Shown: piece by piece, positions 36,647 through 50,081 of the stretch | Numbering within the stretch: position 1 is the stretch's first letter | Layout: the number at the start of each line of letters is the position of its first letter | Origin: Lichenostomus cassidix | Taxonomy: Eukaryota > Chordata > Aves > Passeriformes > Meliphagidae | DNA: 64,000 bases | Assembly: GCA_008360975.2 (NCBI GenBank) | Contig: CM039184.1 | Span: forward strand, 53,162,797 to 53,226,796 | Reading direction: 5' to 3' | The notes under the pieces: generated by a model | What the model was told of the DNA's origin: nothing | What the model saw: only the letters and a program-made list of their open reading frames with translations | Databases searched by the model: none | Position numbers and translations under genes: made by a program

Positions 36647-39172
36647 CCACAGAAAAAAGACAATAGCCTTTTCGTATTTTTGTACCAAAATTTTTCATCT
36701 TACAACCTGATTAGCAGATACTGGATTGCATCCACCATGGCTTTTTTTAAGGGAGACTACTTCAGAAAAAGATAAGTGAAACTAATGCAATTTGCATCAC
36801 TTTTGTGATGATCAGAGCCGTGCCTGTTTACAAACCCAGGAGTTTTAAAAAGACAGTAAGAAAATGGCACAAAAGGGTATTTAAGCCGCTGCTCTCTGTT
36901 GTGCCACAAGATAAAGTACGTGGAGGCACAAAAATGAACTGCTAGGGTGCTTCAGAGACTGTCTCGGGCCACTGAAATGGTAAAAGTGTGGAGATGGCAG
37001 CAGTAGCTCCACCCAGTGCAATGAATAAGCAGAATTTTTAGCAAATAGGCACATGTGTTTTTTACTGGAAATTATAATCAGCTCCAACCACTTCACCCTC
37101 AAGCTAGGAAACCAAAAATCCTAAAGGAAAAAGCAAAGCAGCAGCCTCAGAGTATCATATAAGCCTGTTAAAAACCAGCCTACACTATGTCTCCAGGAAT
37201 TTAAAGACTATGAAAATAAACAAATTTTACTATTCAATTTCTAAGTAAAAGGCTTCACCATTACCTAAAGCCTGGCCAAGGCTAGATAGCAGTATGCAGT
37301 AATATTTAAATAACACCTTCACAGTGCTATTAGAGCACTGATGGTAACTGAAAACTTTGAAATTTGCAGGTCTCATTTACTGAGGTTACTGAAGATTAGT
37401 TGAAAACTTGGCTTTTTGGCCTATAGCCTACCTGTCTAAATACCTGAAGTTCTTATAGGGTGTCTCACAAAATGAAGCCCAGATTCTGGAATGTAACCCT
37501 TTACTTGAATTGTGAAAATCTTAAGAGAGGTAAAGACTTGCACTTCCTGTTCTGGGTTTGTGTAGTTCTGGACATATTATTACCATGGAAAATTCAGGAA
37601 TATTTGAGAGGTTCTGCTAAAGAAACATCTAAAGGAAAATCAAAAGTCAAACAAATCTCATGCCTATGCAATGTTTCAATGGATTTATAATTATAAAACC
37701 CACGATCATGGAATTCTGAACCCAACATAATTTTTATTTTGATGGATTGGAAGACCAGACATTTTTATCAATGAACAGGAGGACCTCCAAATTTCTTTTA
37801 ATCATACTGCATAGTTATCTTTCCTTAGTCTCAAACTGAATTTAAGTGATGAAAAAAAATCTGAAGTACCGTTTTTTATTATAATATTTGTAAAGAACCT
37901 TTTTGTGTACATATATCACACACATATGCACATGTGCATGCACTCACGTTCTCTTTGCTGTCATTTCACCATTAGGTTCTATATAAAAACTGCAGAGGTT
38001 CTTTGGATAGCTTCTGATGGCTCAGAATACCCACTGAGACTGAAAGCAAGCCAGAGTTTCTGGAAACCTAAATCCTCTCATTTTAATAGTTTTGCAAATC
38101 CTTGGCATTTTGCTTTGAACTTTAACCAAGAAAAGTTATATCTTATAAACAATGGCATTTGTTGATTGGATGAAGGACTAGATCAATATTGACTTTGGCA
38201 ACTTGTTTTGGCTGGGTTTGCGTGAAGAAATATGCTGGTTGTGGTGTTAAAAAGTTATGTCAGTTCCTCAACATGTGCCTCTTTTTTTTGGAGCATTGCC
38301 TGAAAAATAGTTTCCAAAGTTACTTCCAGAAGTTAACCTAGAGGCTATCTGTTATTGTGAGCTAACAACAGCCTTCTGCTGAGCTATCAGCGTGTATGAA
38401 ATAAAACCATTCAAGAAGGCAGATTAGAGACAGATAAAAGAATGGATTTCTGTTTCACAGAAGTGCTAAAGCATAGGACCCAATTTTTATTCCCAAAGAG
38501 CCTGATTTACACTATTCTTGCAATTTAAAAGGAGCTGTAAAGACATGAAGTATTAGCAACAAGATTTTAGGCACTCTGAGAATTACCTAGTTGACACACA
38601 GCAAAATATGAGCCGTAGGATGTACATGAATCAGTTTCAAGAGCAGCACTGGTAATGAACGAAAATGTATCTGTTAGAGAAAATGTGCCATTTTCATTTC
38701 AAAGTTTCCACTGAGACAGAATCCACTGCAAACTGATAAATTTCTACAATTATCATCACAGCTAAAGTTTTTGTCTGGTTTTGAATTCAGTTTTTCTAGT
38801 TGCAGCTTCCAACTCTTTGAGCCTCTTATACAACTACAACAAGAAAGTCACATTGAAAGTGTCTATTTATACATCTATCCATCTACCTACTGATCTTCCA
38901 TTTCCTGTAGATGCTGTTAGTTCACATATCTTTCTCCTCTCGTGGTGCTCAGCCCTCTGATGTATTTCCAGAAAGCAATCATATCACATCCCAGACTTTT
39001 TTTTGCTATGATAAACAAGACAAGCTCCTTCATGCCTGCTCTGCCAGAGCAATTTTCATCCAGGTGCCTGCTTTACTCATGCACAAGTCTGAATTCTCAA
39101 ACATGAGTGAACAAATTTTCCAGATAGTATCTTACCAATATTCTTGACAAATACCACTAATATTTTCCCATT

Positions 39173-39263
39173 AAAAAAACAAAACAAACCCCCCCAAAAC
39201 CAAAAAACAAACAAAAAACCAACCAAACAAAAACAACAAATAAACAAACAAAGAAAAAAAAAA
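39173..39263 (+). repeat. A-rich (CAAA)n-like low-complexity tract
   Basis: About 90 bp made almost only of A and C in CAAA/CCAAA/ACAA units, ending in a run of 10 A. This is simple-repeat sequence; the frames across it are Lys/Asn/Gln-rich and meaningless. Confidence 0.9.
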
Positions 39264-40109
39264 GCCAACTTTCCTCACCTGATTAATTCTGAGATTACTT
39301 GTCCCTTTTTGCATTCGTGTTGCATGTTAAAAAAAAATATTTTCCAAGCCCAGTCCATGATACTAAAATCAATCCAGACTTCTTAATCACCCAGAAATTT
39401 GCAGGTGACTTGTCTGCTATGTAGTCTTTTGTCTGGCTTCTTCCCTAATGCAGTGCCTTTGATGCAATAGTGTCATAGCCACTGAGGACAGAGCAGGCCT
39501 TCAGCCAAAGCCCATCTTGCTCAAGGCAGTGCCTGCACTGGATTCAGCAGAAGCAACAGTTCCCTCCACAATCATCTCAGTTGGACCAAACCAGAACTGT
39601 TGGGAAAAACTTTATTTTCTGTTGGACTTTTAGGGGAGGCCTCAGATCACATCAAGGTCTTGTACTTGTTTCTATTGGGTCAGAAAGCCCTTTATGGTCA
39701 AATTATTTCTTCTTCAATGAGTGCAACTTGCAGACTCTCTCCTAACTTTATTACATACTTAATACATAGGTTGAGCTCCTTTGAGTCTTTGCATATCTTC
39801 TAGTTGTTCAACCATTGCTTTGGATCCTCTTTGAGTTCCCTCCATTTTTTTTGAGCTCAGTCTTGAAAGGTAAAAACAAGAACTGCCCTACTGTAGAAGC
39901 TGTTGAAGCTATGCCAGCTACAGAAACTCCCAGCCAACTCCATCACTTGTCTTCTCAGGTTGGTGTTTTACATACTAAATTCCACCGCTTAGCTCCACCC
40001 TCCTGCTAAGAGGCCAAAATAATCAATGAGATTATCATTCATCCTTAAGGTCCTCATCTAAGGCCCACAAATATGAGACATCTTTTTCCTAGCCATGCAT
40101 GTCCACTGG

Positions 40110-40123
40110 CACACACACACACA
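40110..40123 (+). repeat. (CA)7 microsatellite
   Basis: Seven uninterrupted CA units. Confidence 0.9.
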
Positions 40124-43100
40124 TGCCAGGTCACAGTTCAGAGAGATTCAGATGCTCACTGCCCACCTAGTTCCTTGGAGGGATTCATGGGCAGGTGGGA
40201 GCCAACACACACTTTAGCCACATGCTTGAACTGAAGAACTAGAAAATGGCCACCTTGAGGTGCTTCACAGCATGTACCTCCTTTACAATATAAAATATCC
40301 ACAGAGACATTCAGACTCTCTTTTGAGGCCCAAAACTGTAGCCATATGTCTTACAGAGCAAAAAAAGCTAGAAATAGAGAGTAAATACTTAGTCTTTTCA
40401 CTTTGTGATATGAGATTTTTCAAAACTAGTCATGAAGGGCAGGCAAAATGTAAAATTACATTGTTCTGGTTTTTTATAGTATCAGGCAGGGGCTGTTAAA
40501 TTAGCAATTCTTATACAAAGGCCTCTTCTCTAGAAAATGTATTGCTAAAAGAGCTATTACAAAGTGGATCAGAAGCAGAGTAAGTGCAAAAAAGGTTAAG
40601 AGTATGTTTAAGTAGTATGATATGCACTTGCAAGACTTTTGTTGGATCTGGTTTACAGTATCAGCTTGCAATGATCTTGCAGCACTTTGACCTCCTGAGT
40701 TACAGAACTGACAGTCTCCTGCTTTATCCCCATTCCTCTGTACCCCTCTGGCTTTTGGGCTGAACTTTGTCTTTTTAGCTTGAAGTAGAAAAAGGAACTT
40801 ACTCAGCTTTTTCATCTGAAATTCTCCAGCTACCTAAAGAGCAGACTTCCTGGTTCATGTATGGAGCAGGTCATATTCCTCTTTCACTATGACTGTCAGG
40901 TCTGTCATATAACCTCCAGAAACCTACTGCAGAGAAATTCAGACAGATTTTAGAGAAGTAGTTCACTTTTGCTAAATATAAAAGGGCAGGGACTTGCTTT
41001 CAAAGACTCAAATTTTGCTTTAAAAGTGATCTTATTAAGAGAAGGAAAATGAGTCAGTAGCATGTGGAGCATACATTATGTGTGAGACATCTTACGCACG
41101 CAAGGGGAGAGGGGGTACAGAGAAGAGTTTCACCTGCACTTTTAACAATCTTCAAAAGCTTTTTTTGCCTTGCCTTGCAGGACTGCATATTTCTTTGTTC
41201 ATATACAGAGCCATTGGATATGTGTATCCAGTCTCCTAGCTGAGCAAGCACCTGAATGACATCCTCCTGTCCAGTGTCACTTCTTTGAATGGCACTGCCA
41301 GTACGGTCTACCAGTAGAAACATATGAAATGGTCAAGTTCATCTGAGTTTCAGGACATATCCCACCTCATACCCTGCTGTGGTAGCAGCAGAAAAAGGAA
41401 GTGGCTGGAAAGCTTCTGACCCAGTCAGCTTTCCTCTGCATTTGAGGCCTTCTGTAACTCACAGAGCCCCAGCACCAGCTCTGTGATAACTCTGTCTCTC
41501 CTGTTTCTCATCATCCGTCTGGACCGTTGTGCTCTTCAAGCAAGGATGTGACTAATAGGAAGAAAACAGGATAAAAGCAGGACTGTGCATAAAATTATGA
41601 AATCACATGGCTATTTGGCACTGATGAGGTTCAGAAATTACAAAGTTGTCAGAGAGAGAGATCTGAGATACTAGACAGGTCTAGTAACCTTTACAGGAAA
41701 CGCCCACATGCTCTTCCATGGTCTAACATTTTCTCCTTTACGTGTGTGCATGGCAGGAGGAAGCTATTACTGCTTTCGTTTTACACATGAGGAGCAGACA
41801 CTCAGTGCTTATAAGTAAGAAGCCCAGTGCAGGGACACATCAACCCAATCCAATCCTGTAGCAGCAAAATGGGCACTGGGAAAAGAACAGCCATGCTTGC
41901 TTAGCGAATCAGCCCTGCTGGAAAGCAGCTTATGCCTTGATAATGAGATTATCCTGCTTCCAGAAACCAGGATTTCTCATTCAGGGATTCTCTTTTAGTA
42001 TCTGAAATTTGGCTTAAGAAGTTGTCTTGGTATGAAAAGGTTTAGAGCTGGCTTGGTCATCACTGCATGGAAAGGTACCCAAAGGAACTGAAAGGATCAT
42101 CCAAAAAAAGTAGTGAAGACTTTCAGAGGAAGCTGGGGTAGAAAAAGCAACTGTAGCCACATCTGTTTGCCAAACTAACCCCCAAACTGATGAAATGTCT
42201 GCTGTTCTGCCAGTGGCTATGGAGACTCTCACATGAAAAAGCTTTGACTTGGGCTCCTGGGTATGTCAATGGCTCCACTGAAATTATACTACTGTTTTCA
42301 TAAGCTATTTATTTCCTGTTAATACCTTGGAAAAATTCTTAGAAGAGACTTAAAGGAAGACAGTATTGCAACTTGGCAGGTTCACTTCAAAATTCATTAG
42401 TGCTCTTTTTCTATTTTCCTTTGCAGAGCTCTGCTGCCTGTCATCAATAGTCAAGGGGAGAGTTTGGGGGTGTTTCGTTTGATTCTGATTCTACAGAGGA
42501 AAATCCTATTGGCTTCAGTGTTTTGGCCTCAAAACAATATTGAATTTCCCCTAGGAAGCTACAACTTTAAAATATTCTGTACTGATACATTTTTAAGTTT
42601 GCCCAGATGTAAAATGTTTGCATGAAATAACTTCAGTTTTTGAGTACCTGAGACAAAAGATTTCCTAATTAAAGAAGATACATTCTGTATTAGTGTTTCC
42701 TAACCACTGTGATTCAATCCATATGATAAATCTTTTTTCCTTCTGTCACGGATTACAGAGATCATTCAGCCATGGTGATTTAACATAATGCCATGCTGCA
42801 TTTGTACAGAAACACAGGGAGAAGCACAGGGAGATTCCAAAGGGATTTTAGCGACCCCCATCTAACACAGGATTTTTGAATAACATTACTTGGGCATAGG
42901 GAAAAGAATTTCCTTTTGGCAGTTTTTTTTCTCCAATGAAAACACAAAAAGTGGAAGTTAGATAGTACTGTTATTAGAGCTTTGTTGCAATGAAAGAAAA
43001 AGGGGTGTTCACAACAGCATGGATACAGCAGCTGAGAGACAGCTCCTCTGCTAGACCTCCATTTGATCAGAATCTTTCCTACATTTAGCTCTTCATAGAG

Positions 43101-44969
43101 CTGATTCCTCACTTGGACCATGCCTAGCACATCCCACTTCCTTTTCTTAGAATTCTCTGTATCACTGGGAGTTTGGGAGGGCAGAGAGCGAGTAATGAGT
43201 TCAGTGTTGAGATTTTTGTGTTTTAAGTGCCAGTTACTAAGGAGATGCTTGGAAACTTTAAGGTTTGCTCTGTGTGGATTTCTAATGGAAATAAAAAGAT
43301 GAAGATGGAACCTGTCAGAAAATCCACAAGCAGAAAAAGCCACCTATACTTGTCCTTGGCTGCAACCTCAACGGAGTAGGAAGCATCAGAACACAGCAGT
43401 TCTGTTTCATGCACTCACTCGAGCCAGGGAAAAGTGTTAATATTTTCATAGAAAACATTTCAAAATTATCTCCCTTCTGCAACGGCTTTTGGAGTCTCAG
43501 GTTTTTTTCTGGTTTGTGTTTTTTTCCCTTGCTCTCCTTCCATTTCACCTTGACTGGCACAAGAGAAGAGAGCAGAAAGGTGGCAAGTGATCTAGCTAGT
43601 TAGATACATAGATAGGCATCTTGCAGTGACAGGGCTATAATGTGACTTAAGCTGATCAGGCCTGTTGAATTGAAATTTAGTTTTCAGATTTCCTCCCATA
43701 AACCCAGCACCTGCCAGACTTGTGCTTCAGTCCTTGTGACTGACATGCTGTGCTGAAGGCACTCACTGTGCACATCACTGTGCACAGGCAGCTGATGGTA
43801 CAGTGTGACACTATTTGCTGCCCAGCCAAAAGAATGTGCTCCTGCTCCGTTGCAAGCACAAAACAGAGTTGTCTTTAAACAATTTGGTTACTCTTTTGAC
43901 TTGCATTTGTCACCTGTATATGTTGAATTGTAACTTGTTTCCATTTACTTCTCCTTTATGTTGTGCATAGACAAAGCATCAGTAGGTCCTTGAACAGTTC
44001 CCAATTTTCATTAATAGTTCTCAATTTCTGTTCCTAAGTAACTTTGTCCAGTTACTTATGGTTTAGAGAACTGGCTCACTCTTTTCCTTTAATAATTTCA
44101 TGCAGTATTCTGATTGCATAAGGTAACGAAGTCATAGAGTGCTCTCTTCCTCTGTAAGATTTAAAATAGAACTGCTATTTTAAGTCACCCCTCCCGAGTG
44201 CAAGTCTTTCTGTTTTTAAAAGCTGGTTCTTAGTTTTAGGTTCTCTTTTAGAGTTCAACATTAGATACCTTGCAAATCCCAACTCAAGTCACACAAGATT
44301 TTTTTTTCTTCTTAATGCTACCAAATAGATGCTCTAGAGGGTGGCTATTTTAATTTCGGAATTGTGTCACTGAGGCAAGCAGTGTAATAAAACCAGCATT
44401 AAACCTTGATGAACTTCAGACAAGTTTGAAAAAAAATAATTTCTTAACAGAAGTCTTCCTAGTCTATGTTTGGACTACCATTTAAATGGCCAATAAAATT
44501 TTGGCCATAAGCCCGCTTCCCTCTTCTCCCCCACCTCCTTCTCCTACTGCTGCAATTTACAGAAGCAAAAAGAGGAAATCTGCTGATGACATTTTTCCAA
44601 CTGAAGAACCATTTTTGCTTAGTGTTCCCTGTAGTGTTCTTTGCATAACATCCTCATTTGTTACTCTTTTTTCACTTGATGGCAGAAAGAACTGGTTGCT
44701 GCAAGCCTTGGTGTGCCCATGTTAGCTTTCCTGCAGAGAGCAAGGCCAACATGGAGGCTGAGGCCCCAGCTGCACAGTTTTTGGCCAGGGTTCCAGGTAG
44801 TTCCCAGTGCCCAGGCTGAACCCTGTTGTATCACACATTCACTTTGGTGAGTACTGGATACACTGCCGAGGGCATGGATAATGTCTTAAAACTGATTCTG
44901 TTGAGACTACTGTCTGAATATATCCTTAAGTTATTTCTGCTTATCACAAATCTTTAAGGAGAAAGGCAA

Positions 44970-45030
44970 GTGACACTTCCACAGTGACACCACTTCCACA
45001 GTGACACTTCCACAGTGACACCACTTCCAT
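44970..45030 (+). repeat. Minisatellite, 31-bp period, about two copies
   Basis: Alternating 14-bp (GTGACACTTCCACA) and 17-bp (GTGACACCACTTCCACA) subunits, repeated as a pair: 44970-45000 and 45001-45030. The copies are identical except for the last base. Confidence 0.9.
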
Positions 45031-48000
45031 CAGATGTTCACAAGGTATCTTGCAGGATATTTTTGAGAGAGGAATAGGCCTTTAAAAACTGACAGACCAC
45101 TATCCCAGAAGCTGTAGGACTGCTTGGCATATCAGCATTCAGTGGCCCTTTCCTGATAACTGACAATATTTGATGTTTTAGAAGACAATGAAAAAGTCTT
45201 TGTAAAACAATAGCTTATTTATTTTTAAGGGAAGCTAAAAGTGACTAAATCGTTGGACCAAAACCACTAATCCAAAACTGACAAGATATATTGCATGGAA
45301 TATCAATGTCCAAATAACAAAAGTCTCCCTCTGCCTGTTATATAAAATACTTTATAAAGTCAGGAAAGATTATAGACAAAATTACTAAAGAATTCAGAGA
45401 AAAATGCTTGCTGAGTGAAATGCTGGGAGAGATTACATTTTAAAAATTGGAGAAATGTTCCAAAACTGATGAGCAGGAAATTTGGCTTACTTGGCAAACA
45501 ACAAAAGAATAATCCTATTTTGCTTATTGCACTTTTGTGTCGGTAATTTGATTCCAAGAAGGCTGAAAGGAGCTAGATTTACCTTTGTAGCACAAAATGC
45601 CCACCATATGCTGGGACTTGATGATTCTTTATGGCATTATTGAACCTTAATTCTCTTAATGCTGAGATGATGTGGGCAGAGTTGACGGGAAGGATCCAAA
45701 AGATAACCCCATTTCTACTAGTTTCTGTTCACTTCTGAATTATATCCAGCATGTCAGGCTCAGGTTACTGTTCCTAGCCTCTCCCTGCTATCTTGTTTTC
45801 CTTCTTCAATTCAGTTAATCTTTCTCTATTCTTGCCATCTGTTTAGTTAGTCTATCTTAAACTGTTTCTTTTGCAACAGTGCTGCAACCCTGCAACCAGC
45901 AAGATAACCAAGAGCACTGCCTTTGGCATCTCAACACTAGTGTAAATTTGCCAGGTCTCAGAGTGGCTGATAAGGCTTTCTGCAACATTTTTACTTTGTC
46001 TAGCAGTAAACTTGGAGGAAGCAGAATGAGAAAAATACTCTGTTTCTGTTTTGCTGTCCTATTCTCCCTCTCTTAGTATGTTTTTCTGTCTTACGTTGTC
46101 CTCAAGAAACTAGGAGTCAGTTTTAAGTAGGAGTAGAAAAATTATTTCTTATCTGTTCACCAAAGGGACAGTTAACACCATGAAGATTCAGGACAAGGGA
46201 GTAAAGGAACATTCACCAGAACTTGCTGCAGCTAAATGGAAAGGAAAAAAGAAGGAGGTTTAACTCCATTTCCTTCTTCGCCCAGGTCTCCAAAAATGTC
46301 GAAGTGGTTTATTAGTGGTGCCTGTCTGTCATCATGTCATAAAAGAAAAGGTCATGTTAACACCTGTGAATCTCTATGCCCAAGTGCTTCATTGAAAAGA
46401 ACTCTGAGCAAATGTCCCTCCTCTGCTTCTGCCTTCTTAATTGACTGCCTGTTATTGCTGCAACCAATGCACATGGTAGAATGCATGCTTCTGCCTCAAT
46501 ATGATACTTTAAAAAGCAGTTAAATGCTCTGGCATCTTCATAAGAAAATTTCCCACCCTCAGATTATCCATGATGAAGGGGACAGAACTTCTCAGCCACT
46601 AAGTGGCATTTTATGGCAATGGAAATTTGGCATTTATACCTATTTCAAATATGTTCCCTTGAGTCTGTTTCCTTTTAGAGAACACTTCATTTTACTTACT
46701 TTTTCATTGAGCTCTGCTGGTGACAAAATGAAGCAAGGAAGGCTGACTGGAAAATTGGAATTCCGTTTCATTAAACTGCTTCTAGTTTCAAAATTTTTTT
46801 CTATATTCATGCAAATGCAATCCACGACCTTTCCACTGAAAACAAAGCACAACTCTGTGACAAAGCCCCCAGAGAAGGTTCACAGTGGCTGCACTCCCCA
46901 GGAAAAGACAAGAGTCCTCTGGAGAGCTTTCACTAACCAGACTGGGTTTGGAAACTTGGTTTTCCATAGCTGGGAGAAAGCCAAGGCCTCTCTCTTAGCT
47001 TGTCTCTCCTTCCCTCCATATATCATCTGGAGAAGCTATTTTGCCAAATTTTGGTGAACTGACATTTCAATATTTGACTGCTGCAACGAAATGACATTTT
47101 CGGACAAAAAAAGAACTGTCAAAAGACTCTTAAGATTTTATAGCTGAGTGCCCAAAAAACGTCCTCTCTATAATTCATTACTGTATAATCTTTTGAGAAA
47201 AGAAGCAGCTCTCTAAACTTTTCTCTCATCAGTTGCACTGAAAACAGCACTCCAGTCTTGAAGCATAAGAATCAAGTCTTTTATGCACAACTTTGATGAC
47301 AACACAAATGTAGAAAAATAAATTGTCAGCACAACATTTAAGTAAGCTAAACTGTACAACAAACCCAACTCATAAACAAAAATCAGTCTCACTTTTCTTC
47401 TGAATCCTTTCTATTTATTTTTCTGCAGTAATACTTGCAGGGTTTCATATACATAATTTAGCATGGAAGAAAGAATGCCAACAACTGAGCTGTAGGTGAA
47501 GCTTGGGACAGAGACAGTAAAATGAGATCTTATTGTTGTTGAACTGGCAATACGGCCTGTCGAGTTCTGAGAGCAGAAAATATCCCCTCAAGTGTACTGG
47601 GACATGCTTTAATCAGCATAAAATGGAACTGCCTCTGAAAACATGTATCTCACCCTTGAGGCAGTTTATCCTTCTCTTTCCCACCTTCTCTTTTCTATAT
47701 GGCCCCTTCCCACATGAAGAACAGGATAGTTTCAGCTATTCTTATCCCTTGATCTTTTTCATCATGTGTGACAGGAAGAATGGATGGATCAGAACCGGGA
47801 ACGAGTAGGCAGCTGGAGATGGATAGAACAATATTTTTTATTGCAATGGTGATGTCAGTTTAAACTGGATTACAGCATTTCCTGCTACCTGGTAGTTTCT
47901 GCAGATAAGGTCACCATGAATTTCCCTATAAAAGTTGGGTTATGTGGAGATCTGTTTTTTATGCCAATTGCCCCTCTGTGTTTTCAGTACAACAGAACGG

Positions 48001-50056
48001 AAGAATATTTGGACCATCCTGAGAACACCCATTTTTCTGAAACAGAGCAGATGGCCCTGAACTCTTTTATAGGTGCTTGGCACCCCCCAGGCCTGGGCTG
48101 GATTATATCAAAGGTAACCTGTCTGGCACACGCAGCACAGAATGTGATGGACAGAACAACACTGGATTTCACTCTCCCATCAGAATTTGGATGATCCACA
48201 TACCTATTATTTCTTCAGCTATTGGGAGTTACATGCCTAAATTCTTCATATTAAGAAAAATAGACCATTTTATTGACTAAACATTATTGTTCCTCTAAAA
48301 AACACACACACAAGGCATAAATGAAGACAAACTGTTAAGTAATTTGCAATATTTTGAAATACTTATATTCATACCATGCTTGTAAACTTTTTTCACTGGA
48401 ATACATTTTGCATTCATTAACAAATGTGCTATTCCATTTAAGTCAATTGGGGCTTCTCTGGTGTATCCTAGAACAGAATTGGAGCCAAGATATGTATCTT
48501 ACTCAGTTCATTAGACTCTCCAAAGCCGTAGATTAAATAAGCAAGTATGTCAGTAAATCTGTTCAGCATTAAAATGATACAAAATGTATTTTTCTTCTTC
48601 CAACTAAATAGTTTTCTTCAAATTTAAACCAGATGGAAACATAGTGAGTTATCTGAGATGAGCTCATCTGGACTTCTGAGTGGAATGTCCGACATTTGGT
48701 CACACATCTTGAGATGTGAGTTAGGGTCTGAACGGGGAAATTTTTATCATCTTATGTTTACTCTTGTGGATATACTCATTAGCTTCAATGAGCAACAAGA
48801 AAAACACATGACACATGCACAGACAAAGACCATGCAGGACATGTTTCTGTATAAAATCTCTCAAAGGTAGTTCACATTCCAAAGAAAATTTTCCTTCAGA
48901 AGTCCAGCAAACACAGTAAGTGAAAACTCAGCATCAAAATTAGTTAAGAAATGCAGAGAGTTCTTATTTTTCTATGTCTTCAATTAAACCTACTTTTGCT
49001 ATATTTGTCTGGAAGATTAATATTTCAGAGGGCACGCTGACTTGTAAGTCTTCTATGGAACCAGGCACACTGTTGCAATATAACTAATTAAAAAATCAGG
49101 CATCTACATAATTCCTTTTAATAGTTATAAAAAAAACTATGAGGGAGTTTATAAATGTAAAGCAGCAGATATTAAATCCCCTTGTTCACAGGATTAAAAC
49201 CAAACAGTTCCAATGAGAACTTGCATCCACATGGCAAGGCTACCAGGAAATTCCATATGTTTCAGCTGTAAAGTCACTTTCTGTTGTCAGGTACACCAAG
49301 TGCTGCAGTGAAACAGCTCTTGTGTTGAAGAAGTACCTGTCTTTATTAGCCCAATCAGGTTAAACTTGCTTCACTGAACTCAGGGCAGCTCTGCTGTTAC
49401 CTTCATTGAGGCAGGAATTTTACCTTCAGTCAAGAGCCTAAATATGAAATGCATCGAGCTCCTGCATCTTCAGGAAAGAAAATTATACCCGAAGGTACCT
49501 CCTCTATATTAATATGCACATTCAATTTTTAGACTGTGTGATGGCTGCTTCGGGCTAATTTACCAAGCTTCCTGGTAAGAGGAATTAGCATAGGTGGAAC
49601 TCCTCTCCGTGAGAATTAAGCTGCTTCTAATAGTTAGACTGAACAGGTTTGATTTTTTACACTGCATTGAACTGGAGCCAGCATACTTTTAACATACAAC
49701 TCTCCTGACTCCCATGAGCAAGTTGGAAGAGTCTGTTCTGTGGCAATGAAGAAAATCTTTATGTCTGAGAGAGATTTAGCAGCCATCTGCCTAAATGTTT
49801 TTCCAAACTCTACTATAGATTTTTGGGTTTGTTTTCTATTTTTTAAACACTTTGTATAATAGCCCTAATCAGAATGGCCTGAATTTATTCCTCCTGTGAC
49901 TACGCTGCAGTTCAATAATTATTTTGTATTTATTCTTTCCCACTTTTGGAAGGAAGATAGTGAAAAACTCTTAATTTAAACAAACTTCAAGCTCATAAGA
50001 CAGCTTTCTGTCCTGAAGAATCCAGAGGTTTTATGGTTTGGGGTTTTGTTAAATCA

Positions 50057-50081
50057 AAATCAGATACACGAAATCTGATTT
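50057..50081. repeat. Perfect 9-bp inverted repeat
   Basis: AAATCAGAT (50057-50065) and ATCTGATTT (50073-50081) are exact reverse complements around the 7-nt spacer ACACGAA. Further inverted matches follow within 100 bp (see findings). Confidence 0.85.

Noticed and set aside
39173..39263. Retroposed gene poly(A) tail
   Set aside because: The tract is a mixed CAAA simple repeat, and the sequence before it shows no processed-gene or SINE body.
44970..45030. CRISPR-like repeat array
   Set aside because: Only two tandem units without unique spacers, in vertebrate nuclear DNA; it is a minisatellite.
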